Source of the DNA: Bostrychus sinensis
Taxonomy: Eukaryota; Chordata; Actinopteri; Gobiiformes; Eleotridae
NCBI GenBank assembly: GCA_020698575.1
Contig: CM036239.1
Coordinates: 14,250,263-14,314,262 of the forward strand
Reading direction: 5' to 3'
Length of the DNA stretch: 64,000 bases
Positions within the stretch are counted from its first letter, which is position 1; the number at the start of each line of letters is the position of its first letter. Positions 1 to 10,420 of this stretch are shown one piece after another. The position numbers and the translations under genes were made by a program. The notes below the pieces were generated by a model that did not search any database, was not told the origin of the DNA, and saw nothing but the letters and a program-made list of their open reading frames with translations.

Positions 1-502
1 CTCAGGGGCCCTGAGCTGGTTAATACCTCATCACTGGCTTCATTGAACACTTTAATCTGCACTCCTGTGATCAATAGAATCCCGCTGTAAATTAAAAGGG
101 CCATTTCATGTAATCAACCCTGTTAATGCTCATTCTGAAAACCATTATTTGTAGAAGGTATTTAGAGGAAAATTGCCACAGTGACAAGCCCCCCCGCTTT
201 CCTTCTGCTTCCCCTGCTCTGTCCGTGTTCTGACAGAGATTACCAGCAGTCAGCTTTGGGCGACTGGTCGCCATGTCAGGATGAGAGACAGATGGAGTAA
301 TAGGTCCATGGGACAGTAGTGATGGTGAAGGGTGAAAAGCAAAGGGAGGTGTGACCCGATGAAGAAGGACAGAGTCTGTTGGTGTAAAGTCCAAACTGGA
401 GTGGGTGTATGTGTGGAGCCATGGGACGAGTGCATGGATAGGAGATGTGATGCACTGGGTAGGAAGCAAAGGAAGTAAGCAGCTGTGCCTCGACTGCTCG
501 TG
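1..502. other. Intergenic sequence, no gene seen
   Basis: No exon-like coding potential with splice sites is visible on either strand. The first ~200 bases are complex, non-repetitive sequence with TAAT-type homeodomain core motifs and could be part of a conserved non-coding element. Open frames here are incidental and run into the CA repeat that follows. Confidence 0.5.
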
Positions 503-509
503 CATCCAC

Positions 510-538
510 TACACACATACACACACCACATGCACACG

Positions 539-600
<62 letters not shown>
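510..600. repeat. (CA)n microsatellite
   Basis: An imperfect CA/CACG-rich lead-in is followed by an uninterrupted CA run at 543-600 (about 29 units). It generates spurious Thr-His and Cys-Val open frames on both strands. Confidence 0.97.
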
Positions 601-601
<1 letters not shown>

Positions 602-3399
602 CCCAGCGAAAATGAAATTTTCCAGGCTCCTATTTCTGCAGCAAATTCAATTACGTGAGGCACTTGTACAAAGAGCTGTGACTTTCCTGATGGTGAGATT
701 GGAAAGATCTGATGGCGGCAGACAGTGAATAAGAGGACAGGGTTGTGGCAGGCCAGGTGGGGCAGCACCACACAAAAACAATAAGAGTGATTTGGACAGT
801 GAAAGAGCGATAGGACCCGTGATAAAAGGTTAGCAGTTTAGAAAAGTTCTATCGCATTATCTTCCTCTTATATAAAGTGAACCAACACATTATGGGATGG
901 CAGCATCTTGACCCCACACTGTGCTGTGATTTACAAATGGCTACTGTCAATACACATGAGTCATCCTCCATCACATATTGTATTGTAGCTGCGATGATAA
1001 ATAGAAGTTGAGACAGCAGGATATTAACATTGCACACTCACATGAAGCAGAAACAACACTTTACATGTGTACTTGTATATCAGAAACAGACAACAAAACA
1101 AAACAACAGAAATGAGCAAACAGTGTCAACCTGACAGCATTTAACCAATAGGACAAGTAGTTTCCCAACTCAACTTTATTGCAAATATGTACATGTGCAT
1201 CAGAATAACAATATACTATTTAATTTATGTATATTTCTTAAAAAATAAGAAATCAGTTTTTAATCAGTTGTAATCATGTTGCATTTGGTTGATCCTGTTC
1301 TTGGAGCTCATGGAACAAGGATGGTGTCTAAATTATAGTACATTTGTAAAATGTTTGTTTCCTTGATAATATCTCCGACCATCAGAGGATGATGGGTGCC
1401 CCCTGTGTCACTGCTGTGGTCTGTTCTGGCTGGCCTCTGGAAAATGTGTCCCGTCTGGTAATCCTAATTGCCTGCACCTCATTTTCACTGTGTGCTTTTG
1501 CTTTAATTTCTCTGTCCACAGTCACAGCACTGCAGCTTTACCTCAAAGGAAGGAGGGATCCAGAGTATTTGATTTCAATTTTGGGCAAACCCCAAGGTGC
1601 ACTTCATAAGCACAATTCATGTTTTACAAGGAGATGGGTGTCAAGGGGAGATGAAAGTTATTATAGTTGTATCTTAAAATGTCAGCAATATTCAGTTTCG
1701 TTCAAACAACTCTGAATATACTTTATATCCCTATATGATACAATGCTGACAACAACAGACCCATTTTCAGGAAACAATGGTACCAATTTATACTGTGTCA
1801 AACATTTGGAAAATCTTTATTAATTGCTTGCTTGTATTTTTGGTGTTCATTTACAGTGTCATGCATGTCATTGCTTTCAGTGGAACAGTCAAACATCTGA
1901 ATTCTCCCAGTTCACTGTATTTAAGACTACATATATTGTAAGCTATTTAGTAATTTAAAATGCACATTTCATATTTTCTCAATAATTCTTTTACATTTTT
2001 TAGATTTTATTTGTGTAATTTGTTATTTTATGACAAAAACATGATGCCTCATGATGTTCACTGGCTGTGCTTTTTTATCCTCTCCTGTCTAGTTATAAGA
2101 AATACCACTTGAGTGTACACTCTGAAAACCTGATTTAGGTCAATAATCAGAGTGACCAAAGGGGGCTGTTTTCCTCAGCAGGGTGTGTTTGTGGTCAGTG
2201 GATAAGATGGATGATATGTGCTTATGTTTGTTCAGAGCTAAAACACGCTGATATCATCTCCCCAGCTCCTGAGCAGCTAATGTGATATTTGCTCTTCGTG
2301 GCCCTCAAATCCGGTGTCAAGCAACAGATCTCATCTGCAATGTAAGACAATTTCCGCAGATGTGAAAAGACACTTTCTCCAGTCAATAGACTATAAATTG
2401 CACTTGGAAAATGTTATCATCGTAACTAAAGGTTGTTCACTTTCCTCTTGGGGAGCAGAGGGTAACCCCTCCTTTTTTAATAATTTGTATGTTTGGTTGT
2501 TTGGTCAAACTACCTTGCACTTGTAATGTCTCATCGGAAAGCCCATCAATCAGGAGGCGCCTGGCACAAATCTGCTGCCATAATATTATACATGTTATTA
2601 AAGGGATGATCACACAGCAGCGCCGCTGTTTGGCTCAGGCTTCTTATTTTCTGAGTGCATGGTTGTGTAGAAACTCTAGTCTCAGTCAATAAGTGCCTCT
2701 CCTCATCAAATAAAGCCACATCTATGCTTTTCAACACATAGAATAGTGATGTCAAAGTTGTCATGTCATCAGCTCATTGACATGATCAATAATAAAATAA
2801 GACAAAAAACAACATGCTATTTCAAATAAAATGTACACATTAAGAGAAATCTATGTCTTCAGTACTGTCCTTTTTCCTGTTTCAATTGTGTCCCAGAGCA
2901 AACGTATTCACTGAAGATTGTCTTTGGTTAATTATTCAACGTACTTAAATCAAAACTAAATAAAGCTGCAAGCGCTGCAACATAGTGCTCGTGCGGCTAC
3001 ACCACACAAAAAAATGTAAGTGGGTAAGTACTTTGTGTGTTGTTTTTGTGTGTTGACAGAGCAATTACAATTAGCCCCTATGCCATTCTTGGGGCTCTGG
3101 CCTAAAAAAAAGCCTACGTACTCAATGTGTGGCAGGCTGCATGATGAAAAGTCTCAACTTATTGCATTTCAGGCTTACAAGACGAGAGCTCCTCCATTGC
3201 TAGTAATGGCCGATAAGAATTTAATCAAAGGTAATCCATAACTGGTAACTGTACACAGCGTTTTAGTGGAAGCTAAATATTGCTTTGATTAGTCAGCACA
3301 GAAAAATTAATGAGTATGTTTAAATGAAAATAAAGTCTTATCAGTTTGGTATAGGACAAATGATGACAGCCCTTAAATAACGACTCTGTCTTTATGTTG
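601..3399. other. Intergenic, AT-rich, no gene seen
   Basis: No open frame here has flanking splice sites and a recognisable protein. The sequence is moderately AT-rich single-copy-looking DNA. A conserved non-coding element could lie around 2,100-2,550, but nothing can be assigned from one genome. Confidence 0.5.
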
Positions 3400-3820
3400 G
3401 CCTTACTATAATATTACTTTTTATCTACATCCAGGATATTAATATGGGAATACTGTGGAAATTATTACTTTTGATCATTAAGAGTTCAGCGCTGAATGAG
3501 ATGTAAGGCGTGTCATTATGAGTGCTTAGGATGCCATTAATAACCATCATAAAACACAGCAGTGCTGGCTCCATGGGCTCGTAATTGATCATGAATATTA
3601 ATATCTCCAAATAGAGAATAAATGACCCCATTTAAATCCTAGTGGCCTTTTCAGTACAAGTCTTATCAAGGATGTGCTACACTGAAAGCGGCAACATATT
3701 TCCTCCAACCAGCTTTTGTAAGATGTCCTTAAGGTGATTAGGGTAAAATTCTTACAGATATCATTGTGAAGCTTCTTCAACAGATTACTGCCATCATCAT
3801 AAAATAAAGTGTATTGCACA
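3400..3820. promoter_or_regulatory. Candidate conserved non-coding element
   Basis: This block has higher sequence complexity than its flanks, no long coding frame, and many homeodomain-type ATTA/TAAT cores and TGATCA/ATTAATA motifs. That texture is typical of vertebrate developmental enhancers. It is an inference from texture and from the probable neighbourhood of nkx6.1; conservation was not tested. Confidence 0.3.
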
Positions 3821-3989
3821 TTAATAGTAATTTAGTGTTTAAATATGCAAAATATAGATTTACTTTAAAATGTGCAAAATTGCATTAGAAAATAAATAAG
3901 TCTGAATATAATTTTTTTATGGAAGCATATTGCTGTGAGTAAAATAAAAAAAAGAATTTAATGTTAGAAAGTTAGAAATGTTAGATGTT

Positions 3990-4335
3990 AGAAAGAAAAA
4001 GAAAATTATTACCCTTTTACAAAATATTATCATATATATTTTACAAAATAATGTATCACATTTTTACAAGATACAAACGTATTGCATTTTCACATGACAC
4101 TAATTTATCATGTGATTACAAAATACTGACATATCATGTTTTATATGATAAATACTAATTTAGTTCACATCTTCATCTACAAGATAAGTATTTATTGTGT
4201 AAAAACGTGATATGTTAGTATCCTGTAATAATGTGATAATTAGTATCACACACTGTTTTGTAATAACATGAAACATCATTTTGTAAGAACATAATAATAT
4301 CTTTTAAAAATGTGATCATATATTACAATAAATAT
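3990..4335. mobile_element. Fold-back (palindromic) MITE-like element
   Basis: The block is an imperfect long inverted repeat centred near 4,170. For example, 4115-4142 is closely matched by the reverse complement of 4202-4230, and the pairing continues outward through TATCATGTGATTAC-like and TTACAAAAT-like segments. It is very AT-rich and has no coding frame. Exact ends and a target-site duplication were not resolved. Confidence 0.6.
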
Positions 4336-5021
4336 ATGTGAAATAGTTTAACTCATCTGGCAGCAATACACTGCCATATATTTCAAACCAGGTTTGAAAT
4401 TTCTTTGGTTCATTTTGTTGACATACCAGACGGAAGGTCTTTTTAGAGGGAATTGTAATTATCTCAAAAAAAAAAAAAAAAAAAAAAATTGTTAATGTGC
4501 TTATATATGACAGGAATCCATGTGTACAAAAGAAGGAAAGGAGACGAGATGATGCAAATGCACTGTATGTAGTTGTAATAACCTGCCATTTATACACATG
4601 GATCAGTGTTAACTTTGCTGTTTAAATCCTTCTTTAATACAGCTATAATGTTATATTTAATGCATTTACTTTATGTTAGGTTTAAAAAGTAAAAAGAATT
4701 AAGCAAGGATCCCCAGTTCATTAACACATGCTTGTTAATGAGCGTAATACAAGTGAGAAACAACCAATACAGTAATTAAGTCCCACTATCACAAAAGAAT
4801 AAATCAACTGTATGCAGCTGAGATGTTTTCATGTTGTTGCATATTTATGACACTAAATGCATTTTCTATGGGGTACATAAATTATGCAAATTTATGAAGT
4901 GAGGCTTTTGTTTTATTACAGCGTATTATGTTATTTTCAATGTCTGAGGTGTCACAGGAGTGAGCTAAAGGTGGTTAGCCACTGTTATTTATGGCCAATA
5001 GTTATCAGCCAATCAGAATAC

Positions 5022-5074
5022 TGTATATATATGTATATATGTATATATATATATATATATATACATGTATACAG
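5022..5074. repeat. (TA)n / TATG microsatellite
   Basis: A run of TA dinucleotides is interrupted by TGTATA units and ends in ACATGTATAC. It produces Tyr/Ile-rich frames on both strands that are not genes. Confidence 0.93.
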
Positions 5075-5304
5075 TAGTATACAGCACTGCTCCACTGTCA
5101 CTGTGTGGATGTGTGAGGAATCACTTACAAACTGTCTTTGTATGTACAACATTTTGGTTTTAAGCAACCAGTGCACTCCCAGTTTACACTTTTATTCTGT
5201 AAAAATTAGCAAAATGAAAAAAAGTCATTCATCATCTTATACTTTTCCCGTTTGGGGTCTTGGATGACTGAAGCTCATTCCAACAACTATGGGTCTGGTC
5301 ATAA

Positions 5305-5412
5305 ACAGAGAGACATCCATTCAATCTCACATTCATTCACTAGGGTCACTAGAGTGACCAGTTCTCCTGACACATGTCCACATGGGAGGACATGCAGACT
5401 CCAGCCACAGAG
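5305..5412. repeat. Degraded fish interspersed repeat fragment
   Basis: The segment contains the order 'catccattcaatc', 'attcattcac', 'agagtgacca' and 'gggaggacatgcagactcca'. I recognise this as the tail of a common teleost retroposon-like repeat. It is diverged and truncated and has no clear target-site duplication. Confidence 0.5.
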
Positions 5413-5769
5413 ATTGTGTGATGGCCTATGAATCTAACTATGAATCTAAGTATTAAAAATCTAATGCAAGCCACTCTTTTAAACGGCATTAGGATCATTT
5501 CTCACAACAAAATGTCAATGTCCAAAAAACCTTCCAATAAAAGTTAAATACATACAAAATACAATAATTACAGTATTTTTTTCTTTCAGTTTTTCCTTGC
5601 TTAATTGAATCAGATCAGAAAAAATGAAGGTCTGAAGTGTATATCCTATTCTGTGTTTCTTAGGCAATCTAGAACCCAAAAAAATTGTATCGTGCATATT
5701 TTATTCTTCACTGTGAATGCAGAGCAGTCAGCCTGCTCTGCATTCTCACAATAGCGTTTTCATATGTAC

Positions 5770-7150
5770 TCTTAGAGTTGTTAGACATTGGCTAATTCAC
5801 AGAGACAGAGCAGTGTCCTCACCCATTCTCCCATCACCAACATGACTTCCATCATAAATAATGGAGTTGGACAATGCAGCACAACTGCAGTGGTGCTGTG
5901 GAGAAGCCCTTTGCAGAGCTCTGGTAAAAATGATTGGATGAAAAGCAAACAATGGCCCAGATAGAGGAGCCACAGTGTGTTAAATGCCCAGCAAATGAAA
6001 CCCTTAGACAATCTGTGTCCTCTCCATCAGTGTCAGGAACTTTTCAACATTAAAAGCTCACCTTAAACAACTGGCCTGTTGAGCTACAACCCCTGACCTG
6101 CAGTGAGCTGTGAACATGATTGCTTTTGTTCTGTGGAGAATATTTAAATATGTCTATATAAAAGCTGGAGTGTGGGTCGTAACATGGCCATTCTCCCAAA
6201 CTAGTACAGATGCTGTGTATATGGCAGGGTCGTGGCTCCTCAGTTAACAAAGCCCACCAGTTGGCCCTCGGCAATTACAATGATCCACACTGCACATTCA
6301 ACGCAATTTAGCTTGAGTAATAGATGGGGGTCACGCTGGGTCACTTTCAATTTCCACTTGCAGGGGAGAAAAATGAAAACAACCCATTTGCACAAATCTG
6401 AATAATTCAGTCACTCAAAAAGGTGAAAGATGAAAATATGGGCATGATGAGGCGCTAAGAGAGGATAAAGAAAGACGGGGAAGCTACTGTTGTGTCTTTG
6501 CGGTAATGACGGTTGGCCTCTTGGATGTCTTGCATAAAGGCTAATGATGAGTCTGACAGAGGATATGAATCCAGATGTGGGAATAAAGCATCCTTTTCTA
6601 TCAGCAGCCTCGCTGGGGAAGCTCCATTGCCTCTTGTGAGCTTTTAAACTTATCATAAATGTATTAAGATTGCACCGGGCCATGGAACAGCTGTAGACAA
6701 TTAATCTTGGGCAAATCTTATCCGAGGAATTGCTTTCTGGAAAGTAACATCTGCTGCAAGAGGCTATTATTCATGCGCGCTTTATGCATAGGGCACAATC
6801 ATTGGCAATGAAGTCAAAATTTATAGTTTTCCCTGTTCGGTAAAAATAACATTCAGTAGCATTAAAACATCATCCATCAACATTGTCCTGGGGCTTGGGG
6901 CCATTCCAGGCACAGAAATTAAAAGTATTCATTTTGCCTACAAGTTGTAAAGCGTGCTGCTCCGATGAACTGGATTTTTTCCACTACATAGCTGCCGAGA
7001 ATGAAATTGGAGTGGTTTGCTGTTGCGTTTGCCGTGGTTGGGAGACGGAGGAGAGATAAACCTCTTTCTCTAGAAGTGCTGATCAAAAAAAGCCATGATG
7101 GATGACAGTCTGCATGGAGTTGCCAAAAATGAACTTGGAATAAAATCAAT
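5770..7150. promoter_or_regulatory. Candidate conserved non-coding cluster
   Basis: This long stretch of complex sequence has few repeats and no spliceable coding frame. The densest part is about 6,250-7,150, with TTAATC, ATGCAAA-like, GGCAATTACA and ATTCATGCGCG-type motifs. It resembles the conserved non-coding clusters of vertebrate developmental gene deserts. The assignment rests on texture and expected synteny (gpat3 next to nkx6.1), not on alignment. Confidence 0.35.
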
Positions 7151-7317
7151 CAATGAAATTTGATTTGGAAGTGGCTTGATAAGACTTTGAACCATTTAAA
7201 GTGACAAAATGTAACATGTGACAGAGCTGCATCAAAACAACGGCAAATTATTGTCTATGTTCAGAGTATGTACACAAAGTTTATCTAAATTATATGTATC
7301 ACACGTGAAGCTGCACA

Positions 7318-7640
7318 TGAAGAAATTAGAGTATCATGGAAAAGTTCATTTATTTCAGTAGTTTAATTTAAAGTGAAACTTAATAAAATAATAATATTTA
7401 ATAATAATAAAATATTTTATATATATTCATTTTAGTTTTGATAACTATGGCTAAATGAAAACAAAAATTCTGTATCTCATAAAATCATAGTGTTATAACC
7501 TTATATGATCATCACAATTAAACAAATGCTAAAACATATTTCACTCTTTGTGTATATAATGTATACATTTTACTTTTTGAATTGAACTACTGAACTAATT
7601 TTACTTGCACAATATTCTGATTTATTGATATGCTACAGTA
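7318..7640. mobile_element. Tc1/mariner-type MITE with ~60-bp inverted repeats
   Basis: The left end (7318-7380) reads through 'gagtatcatggaaaag' and 'ttatttcagtagtttaat'. The reverse complement of the right end (7570-7640) reads the parallel series 'gaatattgtgcaag' and 'agttcagtagttcaat'. The two ends therefore form diverged terminal inverted repeats around an AT-rich core without transposase. Related TIR sequence recurs elsewhere in the window. Confidence 0.65.
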
Positions 7641-8334
7641 CTTTTGACTAAAGGTGTAGTAACCAATTGTTTAGCAAAGATGGTGAATTGGGATTTTTTT
7701 TTTTTTTTTTTTGACTAATTTATACATTTATAAATTGTGTTTTGAATTACTGAATAACATTCCCATACAGTGTGTGTGAGTTAAAACACATAGAGGACTC
7801 AGATATTTATATCTTCATTAGTTATTTAAAATGGTAAAACAGGCAAATGATTATTGTAGCTTGGTCAAAATTTAACAAACCATGTATTCTAACATCAAAA
7901 GCTTTAGAGAAATGGCCATTGTTAACAAAACAGCATAGTGCCTTGAGAAAGTGTCATAAATGGTTTTATTTATGGTGTGATTGGAGATCGACAGTCGTCG
8001 TCTTCTTCATTCTCCAACTGCTGGGATCTCACAGATGGCTGTATCATTTACAATAGAGGCTGTCACATGGAGCCAGGCCAGATGCAATCTTAATAGGAAT
8101 TTGATCATCTGTAACTTTGGCTGGCTGACAGTTATTTTGTTTTTTGTTTTGTTTTTTTTAACAAGGGAAAGATTCAGGGTCTTTTTAGTTCTAACTTTTA
8201 GATTGGAGGCAAGAGAGTTGATATACCTGTATAAGGAAACAATATATTTCCCTATTAATAACTTAATTATACTTAATAGTAATGCATTATTATTATGTAT
8301 TTCAGAGGACTTTTTTGGGCACTCACTTTTACAA
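7641..8334. other. Intergenic, no gene seen
   Basis: AT-rich DNA with a poly(T) tract near 7,696. Open frames reaching 136 codons here lack splice sites and any recognisable domain. Confidence 0.5.
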
Positions 8335-8632
8335 TTGGTTGCATTATTTGTTCACTTCCACAGTTACACTAGATGGTGGCTACTTCTGTAACCACAGCTG
8401 CCCTGGGGCAGACTGACAGAGACAGGGCTGCCATTCTGAGCCTACAGCCCCTACAACCACCACCAAACACACAATCACACTGACACATTTATCCACCAGT
8501 ACCACACACACTTGAGGCAAGTGTCTTGCTCAAGGACACAAAAGCAATATGCAATGCTGGTAGCGGGATCGATCTGCCAACATTCTGGTTAGAGGGTGAA
8601 TGGCTCTACCTACTGAGCTACTGCCCACTACA
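8335..8632 (-). mobile_element. tRNA-derived SINE
   Basis: Read on the minus strand, the segment starts with a tRNA-like head: an A-box-like 'tagctcagtaggtagagc' is followed about 30 bases on by a B-box-like 'ggcagatcgatccc'. The body includes 'gtgtccttgagcaagacac', which is common to teleost SINEs. The internal Pol III promoter implies retroposition. The 3' end is diffuse. Confidence 0.75.
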
Positions 8633-8679
8633 TATGACCCTTGTGTATTTATTTTTGTTAGCATAGTACAAAGGTCGTG

Positions 8680-8885
8680 CATATTTAAACTCATTTATGT
8701 GTTGCTCTTAGGCTCCCAGACTGTTACTGATATGCCTTTGATGCTGGACGTCAGGGGTTCAATTCCCCAACAGTTTGCAAATACTCTGGCAACATTGTGC
8801 TATTCCTAAGACCATCTAAATGTAGAGGAGAAAGGGCATCTGTACAAATCTGCCAAAAGTACCCATGCAAATAATTTACTGTGAT
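8680..8885 (+). mobile_element. Second SINE-like fragment
   Basis: It contains a B-box-like 'ggggttcaattcccc' near 8755-8770, preceded by 'tgatatgcctttgatgctgg' where a tRNA-like head is expected. The tail resembles the 'catctg...aatctgcc' tail of fish SINEs. It lies 50 bp from the minus-strand SINE in opposite orientation. A real tRNA is unlikely because no acceptor stem closes. Confidence 0.45.
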
Positions 8886-9359
8886 GACCCCTGAAAGAAA
8901 GACAGCACTACTTCTTTATGTGTTTCTATTTTTCTATCATAAAACAATAATTTGTGTAGTTATCTAAATTACAGTCTATTCCATAACTTTAAATGTGACA
9001 TTATACATTTACTCTAACTCAACTTGGATATTTACAAATGTTATTTAAAAACAAAACAAATCAATGTATGCCCAATGGAACGTAAATTTAAAAATGCTAG
9101 ACAAATTAAAGAACTAAAAATAATCAAACTTATTTTTTATCATTAAGTTTTATTGTAACATGTCAAAACTTTAGACTAATAATAATCATTTTTTGACTCC
9201 TGTTCTAGTGTCTAGTCTAGTGTCCTAATCTAGTGTACAATATTAGGCAATAGCAGCCTTGAATATTTTCTACTTGAAGCTAAATACAGATGGAGATGAT
9301 TTGTTTTAGGTTAGTTCCTCATTGGGCTTTACACATCTTTTGAAAAGAGTCTTATCAAA
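8886..9359. other. Intergenic, AT-rich, no gene seen
   Basis: Low-complexity AT-rich DNA with no exon-like structure or recognisable repeat ends. Confidence 0.5.
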
Positions 9360-9960
9360 ACAATATACGTCACAGTCAACATTACGGCTGTGTGCACGAG
9401 ATGATAAACCTGCACATGTATTGTTGGACGTGACATGCTCAATTTGTCATTAGTTGTGAGGGGAGAACGGATGAGTACACTTTCAATTTAGTTCCGCCGC
9501 TTCCTCCATTCATCATGCCTCTCTCATCATCGATCATTTCCCCAGCTCCGATTCAAACAAAACACACTCTCATAAGTTTAATGCAATTAATCTTCCAGCC
9601 GGTATAATTTTATATTAATGAACCAAGACATTGATTTGATTATTCATTTGATGAACTTGTATTGGGGGGCGCTTCTCTATTGGTGATGACAGGATGTGTG
9701 TTGCTCACTAAGTATGACTGTGAGCAGATCTGAATGTGTGTGTTTCTTTTTGTTGCGTTTCTTTCTCAAACATTTCCAGCGAGATGGGGGCCGCAGCGTC
9801 TCTTCATACAACAAGCCCCTGAGAAATTGGAAAAGTTGCAGCAATAGATAGGAGGTGACCTGGAAACAAAAGCAATCAAGGTTGGATGAAGATTTGGCGA
9901 ACAGCGGGCCACTCACACCACACGGCGCCATCAAGGTGAAAGCCAGCTACTCTGTCAATA
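9360..9960. promoter_or_regulatory. Candidate conserved non-coding element
   Basis: This is a complex, GC-balanced block in an AT-rich desert. Dense motif-like strings include CTCATAAGTTTAATGCAATTA, TTGATTTGATTATTCATTTG and GGGGGGCGCTTCTC. No reading frame has splice signals. Enhancer identity is inferred from texture only. Confidence 0.35.
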
Positions 9961-10239
9961 AAACAAGAAATACCTTTTGAGGCACAGAGCTCGGGGCAAA
10001 AGGTAGTCTGCAATTTCACACCTTCATGTACCTCATCCAAGGACATTTTTCATCTAACTCCACTCTCTCATTCACGATGAATTGTTTGGTCATTTGGACA
10101 TATTGTAGATAACGGCACAAATTATTTCCCCTTACAGAAAAAGCCACCAATAAAAGTGATTGGACAAGCAGGCCAGCACTTCTCCTCTGTCTTCCCAATC
10201 ATAGCATGACTTCATAATTATTTTCTAAACTAAATAAAC

Positions 10240-10420
10240 TGGAATTCAACCACAAATCAATCAGTTCTCCACTTGAGGAACTTCAGAGTCAATTGTAGCT
10301 CAATCAAAGCCAGGAAAAAAATCAATTGTGTCCAATTATAGCCCGTTTCATTAGAGTATGCAAATGAGTGTGATACTGCAGAAGGCCTGGTCTCATATTT
10401 CCCCCTTCTGGCCACAGGGA
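10240..10420. promoter_or_regulatory. Candidate conserved non-coding element with octamer-like motif
   Basis: The block contains CAATCAAAG (a TCF/LEF- or SOX-like core), ATTGTGTCCAATTA and TATGCAAATGAG, which includes an ATGCAAAT octamer. Flanks are less complex. Conservation was not tested. Confidence 0.3.

Larger units (their letters stand above)
4336..5769. other. Intergenic with simple repeats
   Basis: Apart from a poly(A) run at 4466-4488 and the two repeat entries listed within this span, nothing gene-like is seen. The longer open frames are AT-repeat artefacts without splice or family support. Confidence 0.5.

Noticed and set aside
92..771. Several overlapping open frames of 107-173 codons on both strands
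   Set aside because: They cross the (CA)n microsatellite, which is open in several frames. No splice sites, start context or family similarity.
8745..8775. tRNA gene suggested by a B-box-like GGGGTTCAATTCCCC
   Set aside because: No closing acceptor, D or anticodon stems; better explained as a SINE fragment.
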